Of a DNA stretch of 64,000 nucleotides, positions 11,220-20,142 are shown piece after piece. Position 1 is the stretch's first letter. Every line of letters starts with the position of its first letter. Under the pieces are notes generated by a model. It was not told where the DNA came from, did no database searches, and worked only from the letters and a program-made list of their open reading frames with translations. Source of the stretch: an uncultured Bartonella sp. (GTDB lineage: Bacteria > Pseudomonadota > Alphaproteobacteria > Rhizobiales > Rhizobiaceae); assembly GCF_946479275.1 (NCBI RefSeq), contig NZ_CAMLFE010000002.1:348482-412481 (forward strand), in the 5' to 3' direction. The translations under genes and the position numbers were made by a program.

Positions 11220-11705
11220 ATGACAGACCATAATAAATCGACTCTTTATAGCTACCCCATGCGTGGCTTTGGCGTTATTACAATTTTTCTGTTGCTTGGG
11301 CCAGCCGTCCAGACAATAGTGGGAGTCTACCTCCTTCATCATTGGGTTGGCGGCACAAATCTGCTCGTAGAGATTTTTGATGTTTTCAGCAATGACGTGC
11401 GGCCGAGATTTTTGTCCGGCTATTCCTATTACATGCCTTCGGTGTTTTTAAGTGGTGTATTTTGTTCTCTTCCTCCCTCACGCGGATTGGGGCTTTCACT
11501 TTCAACATCCATTTGGCGCACAATTCTTGTCAGTCTATGTGTCGAAATATTCTATCTCATCATGTCACGCCCCTATATGGAGCATATGACAAGTGAAAAT
11601 ATTCTTCGGGGCCTGTCCTACGGCTTCATCCAATGGATCTTTGTCGGCTGGGTTTGCTGGATTCTCGCAACCGGTTTCCGACTTGATAAACCGGTTAATG
11701 ATTAA
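11220..11705 (+). CDS. Integral membrane protein of unknown function
   Basis: About four hydrophobic helices; tandem with the preceding ORF. Confidence 0.65.
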   Translation: MTDHNKSTLYSYPMRGFGVITIFLLLGPAVQTIVGVYLLHHWVGGTNLLVEIFDVFSNDVRPRFLSGYSYYMPSVFLSGVFCSLPPSRGLGLSLSTSIWRTILVSLCVEIFYLIMSRPYMEHMTSENILRGLSYGFIQWIFVGWVCWILATGFRLDKPVND

Positions 11706-11951
11706 TGTTCGAAGGTCAAAATAACATCCTTATTAAAACAGATTGATACCTACTTGTTAAAACCTGAAAACCTGATTTTTTAAAAAACCATAAAGCAAGC
11801 GCGAGCGAGACACTTTAAAATAATATTCGGAAGATCTGAACGTCTTGGAAGATCTCTCTTTCGTTTATTAAGCAAAAAACCAGAACTTGCTGCGTGATAA
11901 AACTATGCTGTGACAGTTATCTGTATTTGAGGATAAAGGATATTTTCTTCC

Positions 11952-13307
11952 ATGAGTAAAAATGCCGACATAACATCTCGTCCCGTCGGTTTTTTGCTAG
12001 CACGCTTTCTTCAAGCTGTGCTTGTCTTTGTTGCTGGGATTATCATTCTGCCTACGGCATGGTCTTTCTTTTTTCTCCTGTTCGGCGGATGGTTCAAAAC
12101 ATTCGGTTTTTCACTGACCATTGCTTTCTTCCGGCCTTATCAAATCTATCTGCCAAGTTTTATAACCTCCTGTCTTATTGCTTTTATATTAGCAGCGAGA
12201 AGCGCTAGCTGGGGAAGTATTTCCCTGCGATTTACATTGATAACTTCTGTCTTGATGGCGCTTCTGTTTGACGGTGCCATTCGTACTTTCAAATTCCTGT
12301 TTCCTACACTTTTTGCCAGTGTGGGCATCCAGAATGAAGCATTCCTTTATTGGACAATTGCCTGGATTTTTGCCGGTTTCTTGTTCTTTATAATTCTGAA
12401 CTTGAGCGGCCTTACCTTGCGTTACAAAGAAATGGAACGGCCTCGGCTTGTTGATGCCATGAAATTTGCAATCGTCTACGCAATTTACGGTCCGGTACTT
12501 TATATCATCATCACATTGTGGATCATGGTAGGCGATAGTTTGAGCTATCTTGGCGCGCGCGGCACGGTCTCCGGAGAAATAAACACCGCCGGTCTTATGC
12601 TTGTAAGCCTTACCGTTTTCTGCGGCGTGCGCAGACTGCGCCTTCAAGGTTTTCTCTCCTGGCGTTGGCTTTTTACCGTAACAATCTCTATTTCTCTGGT
12701 TTTCTGGATTGTTGACAGTATTTTTGTATCGAAATCGGATTGGCAGCTCACCGGACTTTATGTTTTGGCTGTTTATCTTTTGACTGCTATCAGCCTTTCT
12801 TTAATCGGCGGCAGTCTATTATATTTACTAGGTGTGCCATTTAACGGGAAACGCTTTCAAAAAATCATTCGGCCATCACCCCGTTTCCACCATGGAAGCC
12901 GGTTCTTTTTTGCACTTTTTCTGTTCATTATCTTTTTTGTTTCTGCACCACCTTTATGGCAATCGGGAACGATCTTATGGCGGGCATTGCTCTTTTCTTT
13001 TCCGCCGGCTTCGTTTTTTACCGCCAGTCTTTCGCTTGCTTATCTCAATGCAGGCCTAATTTTCGGAGGTTTTGTCGCAATTATTGCGTTCCTGAAACGC
13101 CAGGTAGACTTCGTTTCCATATTTTTGGCGGCCTTTATTTGTGCTCTTTGTAGCCTATTTCTGCCAATAAGCTATCTTGGCGTCAATTTCGGCCTTGTTT
13201 TCAATTCAATCGGCTGGTCAATGCTGCTTCTTGCCCCTTGTGCAGCATTCGGATTTTACATTGCAAGTCTTTGCAAGCAGGTTGTTGCGAGTTCAGGGAA
13301 ACTTTGA
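11952..13307 (+). CDS. Polytopic membrane protein of unknown function
   Basis: 451 aa; many predicted TM segments; no recognised family motif. Confidence 0.75.
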   Translation: MSKNADITSRPVGFLLARFLQAVLVFVAGIIILPTAWSFFFLLFGGWFKTFGFSLTIAFFRPYQIYLPSFITSCLIAFILAARSASWGSISLRFTLITSVLMALLFDGAIRTFKFLFPTLFASVGIQNEAFLYWTIAWIFAGFLFFIILNLSGLTLRYKEMERPRLVDAMKFAIVYAIYGPVLYIIITLWIMVGDSLSYLGARGTVSGEINTAGLMLVSLTVFCGVRRLRLQGFLSWRWLFTVTISISLVFWIVDSIFVSKSDWQLTGLYVLAVYLLTAISLSLIGGSLLYLLGVPFNGKRFQKIIRPSPRFHHGSRFFFALFLFIIFFVSAPPLWQSGTILWRALLFSFPPASFFTASLSLAYLNAGLIFGGFVAIIAFLKRQVDFVSIFLAAFICALCSLFLPISYLGVNFGLVFNSIGWSMLLLAPCAAFGFYIASLCKQVVASSGKL

Positions 13308-13637
13308 AAATTTATGTATTTGTCTTAACGACACCGGAGACTTGAAAACTCCTGATATTTTATTCCCTCTATCTACAGTTCCATTTTCCTTCTACTGGCG
13401 GTCGATTTTCGTAAGTTAAAAACGCGCAATATTTTATATCGTTCGTCGGGCTCTTCATAATATTGACCGGTTAAGACACAAAAATGGAAGACAAATCCAT
13501 ATTCGCATTCATATTTTTATGATTAATTCAATAATCCGATTGAAAGCACTTTACTCATCTTTGCCGAACATTGCAGAAGATTGGGACCAGTGATACAAAT
13601 TAACAGATTATTAATATTCTCAGGCGGAGTGGTGTTT

Positions 13638-15023
13638 ATGAAACCTGTTGTGGCTGCGTTCATTATGTGTCTTACCCTGTGCTCTTACGCTTTCGCTCAG
13701 GAAGGCCAGAATAATGATAAGACAGTAACAGCCCCGGCGGAAGCAACAGCGACAGCACCAACAGAACAAACGAAAGCGCCTTCAGAAGCAGCAACAACGC
13801 CCGTTGAAGCACCTAAAGTCGAAAGCAACCAACAAACTGAACATCCTTCTCCGACACAGAATACACCGGCTGAACCGTCGGGAAAGCCCATGAGCTTTTC
13901 CCTTCATACAAGCAATGAAGGCCAATGTCCCACATGTCGCTGGATCAGCGCGGAAGGCAATATCGTTCCCGATACGCCCGCATCGTTCAACCGCTTTCTT
14001 GAAGAAAACAAGCTTTCCGATCCGCTTTCGACCCCCAATGGCTTGTTGATATCTTTTCACTCCAACGGAGGGGATATCCTTGCGGCAATTGCGTTAGGCA
14101 GAGAAATCAGGAAACATGATTTTGATACAACTGTCGGCAATACAATTGTTAGACCGTTGGAAAGTGAAAAACCGGCAAATCAGGATGATGACAAATCTGC
14201 CGATAAAGCAGACAGCAAAGCCTACGATAAAGATAAAAATGACAATAACCCTGCTTCCGAAACACAAGAAGCTAAAACCGTTTCGGAACGGACGGAAGGA
14301 ATATGCCGGGAAGCTTGCATATGGGCATTTCTGGGTGGTAGAGCTCGCAATGTCAATAACGGTAAACTGGAATTACGTACCTACCGTCCGCCACTTGACG
14401 GAGCTGGCACCACCTCTGGTCAGGAGGTTAGCGTGCGTCAACAACAACTCGCCGATATTGCCTATATAGCAGATTATTCGGAAGAAATGGGTTTTAATCC
14501 CGTCATTGCTTTCATAAATTGGGATAATGCCGATTCACATATATTTTCAAGTGATGAAATCCGGAACTATTCGATCGATTTTTCACCTGATGTCATCGGA
14601 AAATGGCAATTGGCGCCAATTAACGAAACCCTCGTCGCCATAGCTTCAAGCAATGACAAAAAGACCTCGGCACGTCTTTATTGTGATAGTCATAAAACTA
14701 TGTTTCTCGAAATAAGTGGACCAACACGCTACAGTGCAGAGAGCTACCAGAATTATCAACAAACCGTGCAAACGTTACAAATCTGGGGAATGAGCGTGGG
14801 GATAAACCAAGTGCAGACCAACTTGTCTGAAGGGCGGGTCGTCTACACAATCGAGCTTCCGAAAAGTCCTCTACAGGATTGGCATGTCGACGCGCCCTTT
14901 CTCAAAGGAGATAACGTAGCTGAACCGTTAAAGGGAATTTTCAATATCGAATTTTCCGATATGCCGGGTCTGAAACAAGCTGCACGCTTCGTTATGAACA
15001 ACTGTCCTTCAGCATCACGCTAA
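13638..15023 (+). CDS. Secreted periplasmic protein with ClpP/crotonase-like (COG3904-like) core
   Basis: Signal peptide MKPVVAAFIMCLTLCSYAFAQ; LLISFHSNGGDILAAIALGREIRKHDFDTTVG and CREACIWAFLGGRARNV blocks. Confidence 0.65.
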   Translation: MKPVVAAFIMCLTLCSYAFAQEGQNNDKTVTAPAEATATAPTEQTKAPSEAATTPVEAPKVESNQQTEHPSPTQNTPAEPSGKPMSFSLHTSNEGQCPTCRWISAEGNIVPDTPASFNRFLEENKLSDPLSTPNGLLISFHSNGGDILAAIALGREIRKHDFDTTVGNTIVRPLESEKPANQDDDKSADKADSKAYDKDKNDNNPASETQEAKTVSERTEGICREACIWAFLGGRARNVNNGKLELRTYRPPLDGAGTTSGQEVSVRQQQLADIAYIADYSEEMGFNPVIAFINWDNADSHIFSSDEIRNYSIDFSPDVIGKWQLAPINETLVAIASSNDKKTSARLYCDSHKTMFLEISGPTRYSAESYQNYQQTVQTLQIWGMSVGINQVQTNLSEGRVVYTIELPKSPLQDWHVDAPFLKGDNVAEPLKGIFNIEFSDMPGLKQAARFVMNNCPSASR

Positions 15024-15040
15024 CGGGTCTCTCCCGCCTT

Positions 15041-15415
15041 TCATTTTTCCAACTTGAAAAAGAGTTCGAGAATCGCAAAAGGCACAAAAACGCCCAAGAG
15101 GAAAAACACAATCGAGACGGGCAATCGATCCAATATTTCGCTCACCCAACCTGTCTCGTTCACAGGCGCCTGCGTTAGCATGAACATTTCGGCCATTGTC
15201 GTCAGATGGAAAACACCGGCTTTCAGATAGACAATCAAATCCGACAAACCATAGAGCCCTGAAATAATAAAAAGCGGAACGCAGAAAACGAGCGCTGTCA
15301 AACACACGACGTTTTCCTTTTTTTCTCGCTGTTCTTCGGAAACATCCGTCTCATCATAGATGACGGGGTTGCCGAAATTATCATTCTCGTAGAGATCCAG
15401 TTTGACCATTTTCAA
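15041..15415 (-). CDS. Small two-TM membrane protein, unknown
   Basis: 124 aa, two hydrophobic segments, convergent with the previous gene. Confidence 0.55.
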   Translation of the reverse strand: MKMVKLDLYENDNFGNPVIYDETDVSEEQREKKENVVCLTALVFCVPLFIISGLYGLSDLIVYLKAGVFHLTTMAEMFMLTQAPVNETGWVSEILDRLPVSIVFFLLGVFVPFAILELFFKLEK

Positions 15416-15481
15416 TAATTACCTCGCAACGTTGATAACGCTTCTTTTAAACGCCCAAACTTGCGCGAGGATGGCGCAAAT

Positions 15482-15518
15482 AAAAAGCGGCCGGTTAATA
15501 TTGACCGACCGCTTTTAA
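15482..15518. terminator. Hairpin, terminator-like
   Basis: aaaagcggccggttaatattgaccgaccgctttt. Confidence 0.5.
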
Positions 15519-15626
15519 ACCTGAAATTAATTTTCGAATGTTAATTGATAAACGAATGTTCGGGAATTGCGATTAAGCTATTATGATTGGCCTATACTGT
15601 CGCAACCCCGTAAAAATCAAACTCTA

Positions 15627-16220
15627 TCAGTGCTTCTTGTGATGAGCGGCAACGCGTTTATGATGCACATTGGCTTTCTTGTGATGAACCACGGCTTTCT
15701 TATGGTGATAAACCGCATGTTGTTCAGCATAAGCAGGAGCCAACGACATTTTCGATACACCAAGGGCAAGGTTCAAGCCTTCATGGGCATCAACACTCAA
15801 AGGCTGCAATGTGAGACCATTGGCTGGACCGAAGCCAAGAAGCTGGCTACCGGCACCGGCTGCAAGGCTGATGCTTGATCCAACACCACCATAATTACCT
15901 GCAAGCGATCCATTGGAATGGGCATTAGGCGAAGTTGCAAGAACCCACCATGTCATTTTGGTGCGGCCTGTTACACCGAGGTCAAGACCGTAATTTTCGA
16001 TACGGCCGACATAATGGTCGTTGATCGAATGACCGTTAATCGGGATAAATTCGCAATCAAGCGCTTTTGAAGAGCTTACAAATTGTCCAATACCGCCCTT
16101 GCTGTCGCAGGTAAGCGTACCTGATACCAAGCCCGTTGCACCAGCTTGTGTTTGCAGGGATAAAAGCGCAGTAGCAGCAAATGCCAAGGATGCAAAAAGT
16201 GTTTTCTGATGTTTCATCAT
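15627..16220 (-). CDS. DUF992 family secreted protein with HHKK-repeat tail
   Basis: Signal peptide; GLVSGTLTCDSKGGIG...CEFIP..H..DHYVGRIENYGLDLGVTGRTKMTWWVLA; C-terminal YHHKKAVVHHKKANVHHKRVAAHHKKH. Confidence 0.8.
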   Translation of the reverse strand: MMKHQKTLFASLAFAATALLSLQTQAGATGLVSGTLTCDSKGGIGQFVSSSKALDCEFIPINGHSINDHYVGRIENYGLDLGVTGRTKMTWWVLATSPNAHSNGSLAGNYGGVGSSISLAAGAGSQLLGFGPANGLTLQPLSVDAHEGLNLALGVSKMSLAPAYAEQHAVYHHKKAVVHHKKANVHHKRVAAHHKKH

Positions 16221-16466
16221 TTACGTTCCTTCCTAAATGCTAAACTCGTTCAACAACGAAAGTTCCAAAACGTAGTTTCGACTGGAATATAAGCTCTCGA
16301 ACGCCGAAACACTAATGAATTAATAAATTATTACAAATGTGTGATTTTAAATAGGCCTTTTTTAAAAAAGACAAGACAAGAAAACCGAAAACCCCGGCCT
16401 TGCGACCGGGGTTCGGAACTCTTCATTTAATATGATTGAAAGTATTAAGCTTATAAAAGCTGTCCA

Positions 16467-17051
16467 TTATGGATGGGGGTCTGCAGGAGGTTCCGGCGCA
16501 TCAGGCCCTTTCGGACCTTCAGGGCCATCTTTCGGCCCCGGATGCGGCAAAGCATAGCGTTCCAGTTTTGCTAGCTGGTCGGCGTCCAGAACTTTACGCA
16601 GTTCACTTGCGGCTTCCTTGAATTTTTTAGCTTTTTCAGCACGATCAAAAGCGCGATCAGCAATCGGTTCACCGAAAATCGGTTTTACCGCATCGGGAGC
16701 CGGTTTTGCATCCGGAGCTGGTGGAGGCGGCGGGGTAAGGTCAACCAGATCAACAAGGCTTGAAGTATATTTACGCCATGCATCAAGCTGGTTTGAACGA
16801 ATACCAACAGCGGTTTCCATTGCTGAAAGCTTTTCAGCCATATGCATTCCGGCATGAGGCCCTCTGAAATGTTCATGTCCCTTTTCCGGCCCCTTCGGGC
16901 CTTTATCGTCGGGCCCGTTATGGTGATGAGGCGGCTTTTGATGATGTTCACCATGTGCAGGCGGTGGTGTCGGCTCTGCCAAAGCAGATGAAACAACAGC
17001 CGGGGCAAGCAATGATGAAGCAAATACTGACGCAAGCAGTAATTTTTTCAT
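16467..17051 (-). CDS. Secreted His/Pro/Gly-rich protein, CpxP/Spy (LTXXQ)-like
   Basis: Signal peptide MKKLLLASVFASSLLAPAVVSSALA; HGEHHQKPPHHHNG; AEKAKKFKEAASELRKVLDADQLAKLERY. Confidence 0.6.
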   Translation of the reverse strand: MKKLLLASVFASSLLAPAVVSSALAEPTPPPAHGEHHQKPPHHHNGPDDKGPKGPEKGHEHFRGPHAGMHMAEKLSAMETAVGIRSNQLDAWRKYTSSLVDLVDLTPPPPPAPDAKPAPDAVKPIFGEPIADRAFDRAEKAKKFKEAASELRKVLDADQLAKLERYALPHPGPKDGPEGPKGPDAPEPPADPHP

Positions 17052-17232
17052 TTTTTTACTCCCTTTTATAGAACAGCTAATATAATTACTGTTATTAAAC
17101 AAATTTCTTGATCAGTAATCTGGTCACACAAAAGGGCGAAATTGCGGTAAAAATCGAGCAAATATGAGGCCTTTGATTAATTCATGGCAATGTTTGACTA
17201 ATCCCGTTTCAACGAGCCCCGACGAAAATGGC

Positions 17233-18153
17233 TTATTGTTTGATACGGGCAATATCCTCTTTCGGAATTTTATGATCAACCACTTGTTTGCGGTGAAAAA
17301 TGAAAAGCCCTGCGAAAATGATAATTGCCGCCCCGATGATGATATAACGATCGGGATAATTGTTGAAAAATATTATTCCGAAAATAATGCCCCATAGCAG
17401 CAGCGTATATTGCAAAGGAGCAAGCACCGAAGCCGGTGCAAGCTTTAATGAACGGGCAATCAAAAGGTGTCCACAGCACGATACGACACCAAGAAGTGCC
17501 ATAGCTCCCCATTGTAACATTGTGGGCTCTGTCCAATGATTGATTGTCAAAACCAGTCCGACAAGAAGTGCACCGATTGTTTGCCAGGTAACAAGGACAG
17601 TATCGGTGACATCTTTTAAAACACGACTTAAAACGATAACCATCGAAAAGCCGAAACTGCCCAGAAGCGCAAAAATTGATGGCCATGAAAGCATAGCCGA
17701 TGAAGGACGAAGCGCAATAATAACGCCGATAAAGCCTACAAAGATTGCAAGCCAACGGCGCCAACCGATGCGCTCATTCAGGAAAAAGTGCGAAACGGCT
17801 GCCACATAGATCGGCCCGGCCATATAAAATGTCACGACATCTGCCAGAGGCAAATAGGCGACAGCTGCATAAAACAGCCCCGTATCCATTGTGGCGAAAA
17901 TCACCCGCAGCAAAATAAGAAACGGTTTTTTGGGCTTAAACAAATTTTGTGGCGTGACAGTGGTAAGCATCGGCCCCAAAATCAGAAACGCGCCAATCGA
18001 ACGCAGCATTAAAACTTGTCCGACCGAAAATGTCGCTACCAGCCACTTGCCCATGGCATCATTGGCTGCAAACATGAAGTCGCCCAGAAGCATCAACAAC
18101 ATGCCCATTAGCACGATGTGATCGGACATTTTTACTGCTTTAAACCAATTCAT
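17233..18153 (-). CDS. DMT superfamily (EamA) transporter
   Basis: 306 aa, about 10 TM, EamA duplicated architecture. Confidence 0.88.
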   Translation of the reverse strand: MNWFKAVKMSDHIVLMGMLLMLLGDFMFAANDAMGKWLVATFSVGQVLMLRSIGAFLILGPMLTTVTPQNLFKPKKPFLILLRVIFATMDTGLFYAAVAYLPLADVVTFYMAGPIYVAAVSHFFLNERIGWRRWLAIFVGFIGVIIALRPSSAMLSWPSIFALLGSFGFSMVIVLSRVLKDVTDTVLVTWQTIGALLVGLVLTINHWTEPTMLQWGAMALLGVVSCCGHLLIARSLKLAPASVLAPLQYTLLLWGIIFGIIFFNNYPDRYIIIGAAIIIFAGLFIFHRKQVVDHKIPKEDIARIKQ

Positions 18154-18619
18154 AAAACCAGTCTCACGAAGCCAAATTATTTATAGAATCGCAATTCAGA
18201 AACGAGGATTGACAGATAAGTCAAATTTTGTCCATTGTATTTTCTTCCACGCTAAAAAGTAGTCAAACCCTTAACCGGATAAAACGGCCACGCCTTTTAA
18301 AAACTTTGTTAGGCGAGGTAGGCATATTGCGATGCGCCGATTGAGTTATGTTTCGTCATAGTCCCTAAGGATGGAAAAGACGTAAAACACTGCCGAGCTT
18401 TATATAGTGGTACTATCGTCAATTATTACGATTTGTCTCCGGTTTTAATAAAATGACGATGACATATTATAATTGCACCCATCCACATAACAAAATCATA
18501 GTAAATAAAGAGAGACAGCTTTATAACAATTTTATGACTACCAGAAAATATAGCTAACGCGTCATTTTAAAAATTGAAAATTATGGCGCAGATTCCGGCT
18601 TTAAAATTGGGAGAAAAAA

Positions 18620-19237
18620 TTGGCCGATAAAAAACTCGAAGAAACCCACCTTATCAGCGATGTCAAACTTCCGAATGATGATAAAAGCCTTAAAGCTATA
18701 ATCAATGAGGCGAACGGCCGAATTACCGTTTGGGAAGGTGGGGTATTTATTCCGCTTGCCTTTCTGGTATTGGGAATTGCGCTCATTGGCACGGCCTATC
18801 AGAATTTTCAAATAGGAAAGATGATGACAATGGTCATTCTTGGTGCCTTGGCGTTGTTATTATTTGTCATTCTGATCCGCACGATGATGCGTCGCCGTAT
18901 CCCCTATATGGTACTTTCCCCGGAAGGGTTGGAAACCACAGTGTTCAAAACGCCTGTACCATGGCGCGGAATAACTGATTTCCAGATTAATTCTTCAAAA
19001 AGCAATTCGATGAACATCGCCGTAGGTATGGAATTTGTTATTGACGACAAATTTTTACCTGAAGAAAACGCGAAATGCCGTGGCGGCTCCTATTATGACA
19101 AGGCAAAAAAGAAATTGATGATTTCCGGTTTCAATTTCCGTCTTGAAACCAATCGGGATAAATTGATCAACGAGCTTGATACATATCGCAATGCAGCTCT
19201 CGCCCGCCATAAACTTGAAATGAAAAAGTATAAATAA
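18620..19237 (+). CDS. Two-TM membrane protein, STM3941-like
   Basis: TM pair followed by PYMVLSPEGLETTVFKTPVPWRGITDFQI. Confidence 0.55.
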   Translation: MADKKLEETHLISDVKLPNDDKSLKAIINEANGRITVWEGGVFIPLAFLVLGIALIGTAYQNFQIGKMMTMVILGALALLLFVILIRTMMRRRIPYMVLSPEGLETTVFKTPVPWRGITDFQINSSKSNSMNIAVGMEFVIDDKFLPEENAKCRGGSYYDKAKKKLMISGFNFRLETNRDKLINELDTYRNAALARHKLEMKKYK

Positions 19238-19271
19238 TTCCGCTAGGCTTTTCCCTCTTGGCAAGCTACAT

Positions 19272-19314
19272 AAAAAGGCGCATGTGCCTGTCCGGTCATG
19301 CGCCTGATTTTTTA
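19272..19314 (+). terminator. Rho-independent terminator
   Basis: aggcgcatg..catgcgcctgatttttt. Confidence 0.7.
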
Positions 19315-19370
19315 CCCGACTTTATATCAATAGGCCAAATTCTGCTTTTACAGATAACAGCATTTCTTAT

Positions 19371-19964
19371 TTAACGGCGTCCGCAACGGCGCAATTGCTG
19401 GTCATAACGGCGTGCCATCTGATCGGTTCTTTCGGCAGCCGATAAAATGGCGCTACTTGCGCGCCCGCCGGTACGGGCATAAGCACTATGTCCCATATAA
19501 TAATTAAGATAAAGAGCATAGGCGTTATTAGGGTTGATACCATTAAGTTTTACACTTTGGCTGTGATACCAGCCGATAAAATCGGCCGCATCTGCAAAAT
19601 TGGTGCGTTTTGCTCCGCGATTACCGGTAGCACGGATATAATGTTCCCATGTTCCGTCAAGAGCCTGCGAATAACCATAGGCTGAAGACCGACGCTTCCA
19701 CGGAATAAAGCCGAAGAGCTTTTTGCGCGGCGGACGGGCATTATGTTTATAGCCGGATTCGGTATTCATTGTTGCCATGATAATCGGCATCGGTATGCCG
19801 TAACGGCTTTCTGCCTTTTTGGCTGATTTTTCCCAATTATTGAAAAAACCATCCTTTTGGTCAAAGACGGCGCAAACATTGTTTGTATGTGTAGGGGCTC
19901 TTGATGCACAACCACCCAGCACCGCTACAAGCGCCACGAGAAACACTATGCGCTTCATGATCAA
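19371..19964 (-). CDS. Lipoprotein lytic transglycosylase-like (SLT fold)
   Basis: Lipobox-like VLGGCAS; MATMNTESGYKHNARP...AYGYSQALDGTWEHY. Confidence 0.8.
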   Translation of the reverse strand: MIMKRIVFLVALVAVLGGCASRAPTHTNNVCAVFDQKDGFFNNWEKSAKKAESRYGIPMPIIMATMNTESGYKHNARPPRKKLFGFIPWKRRSSAYGYSQALDGTWEHYIRATGNRGAKRTNFADAADFIGWYHSQSVKLNGINPNNAYALYLNYYMGHSAYARTGGRASSAILSAAERTDQMARRYDQQLRRCGRR

Positions 19965-20142
19965 TACCTCTGTTTTAACTAACGAGGATATAGTGGTCGT
20001 CTTAACAGATTGTTAAGATGTTTGTTAACCATGTTTCCAGCTTTTACCCTGTTAGCGTGTTAGCCGGTTCAAATTTCAACTATTTGTTTAGAGTTGAAAA
20101 AGAGAATTGCCCGCAATGATATTCATTCTAAGGACATTTCTC

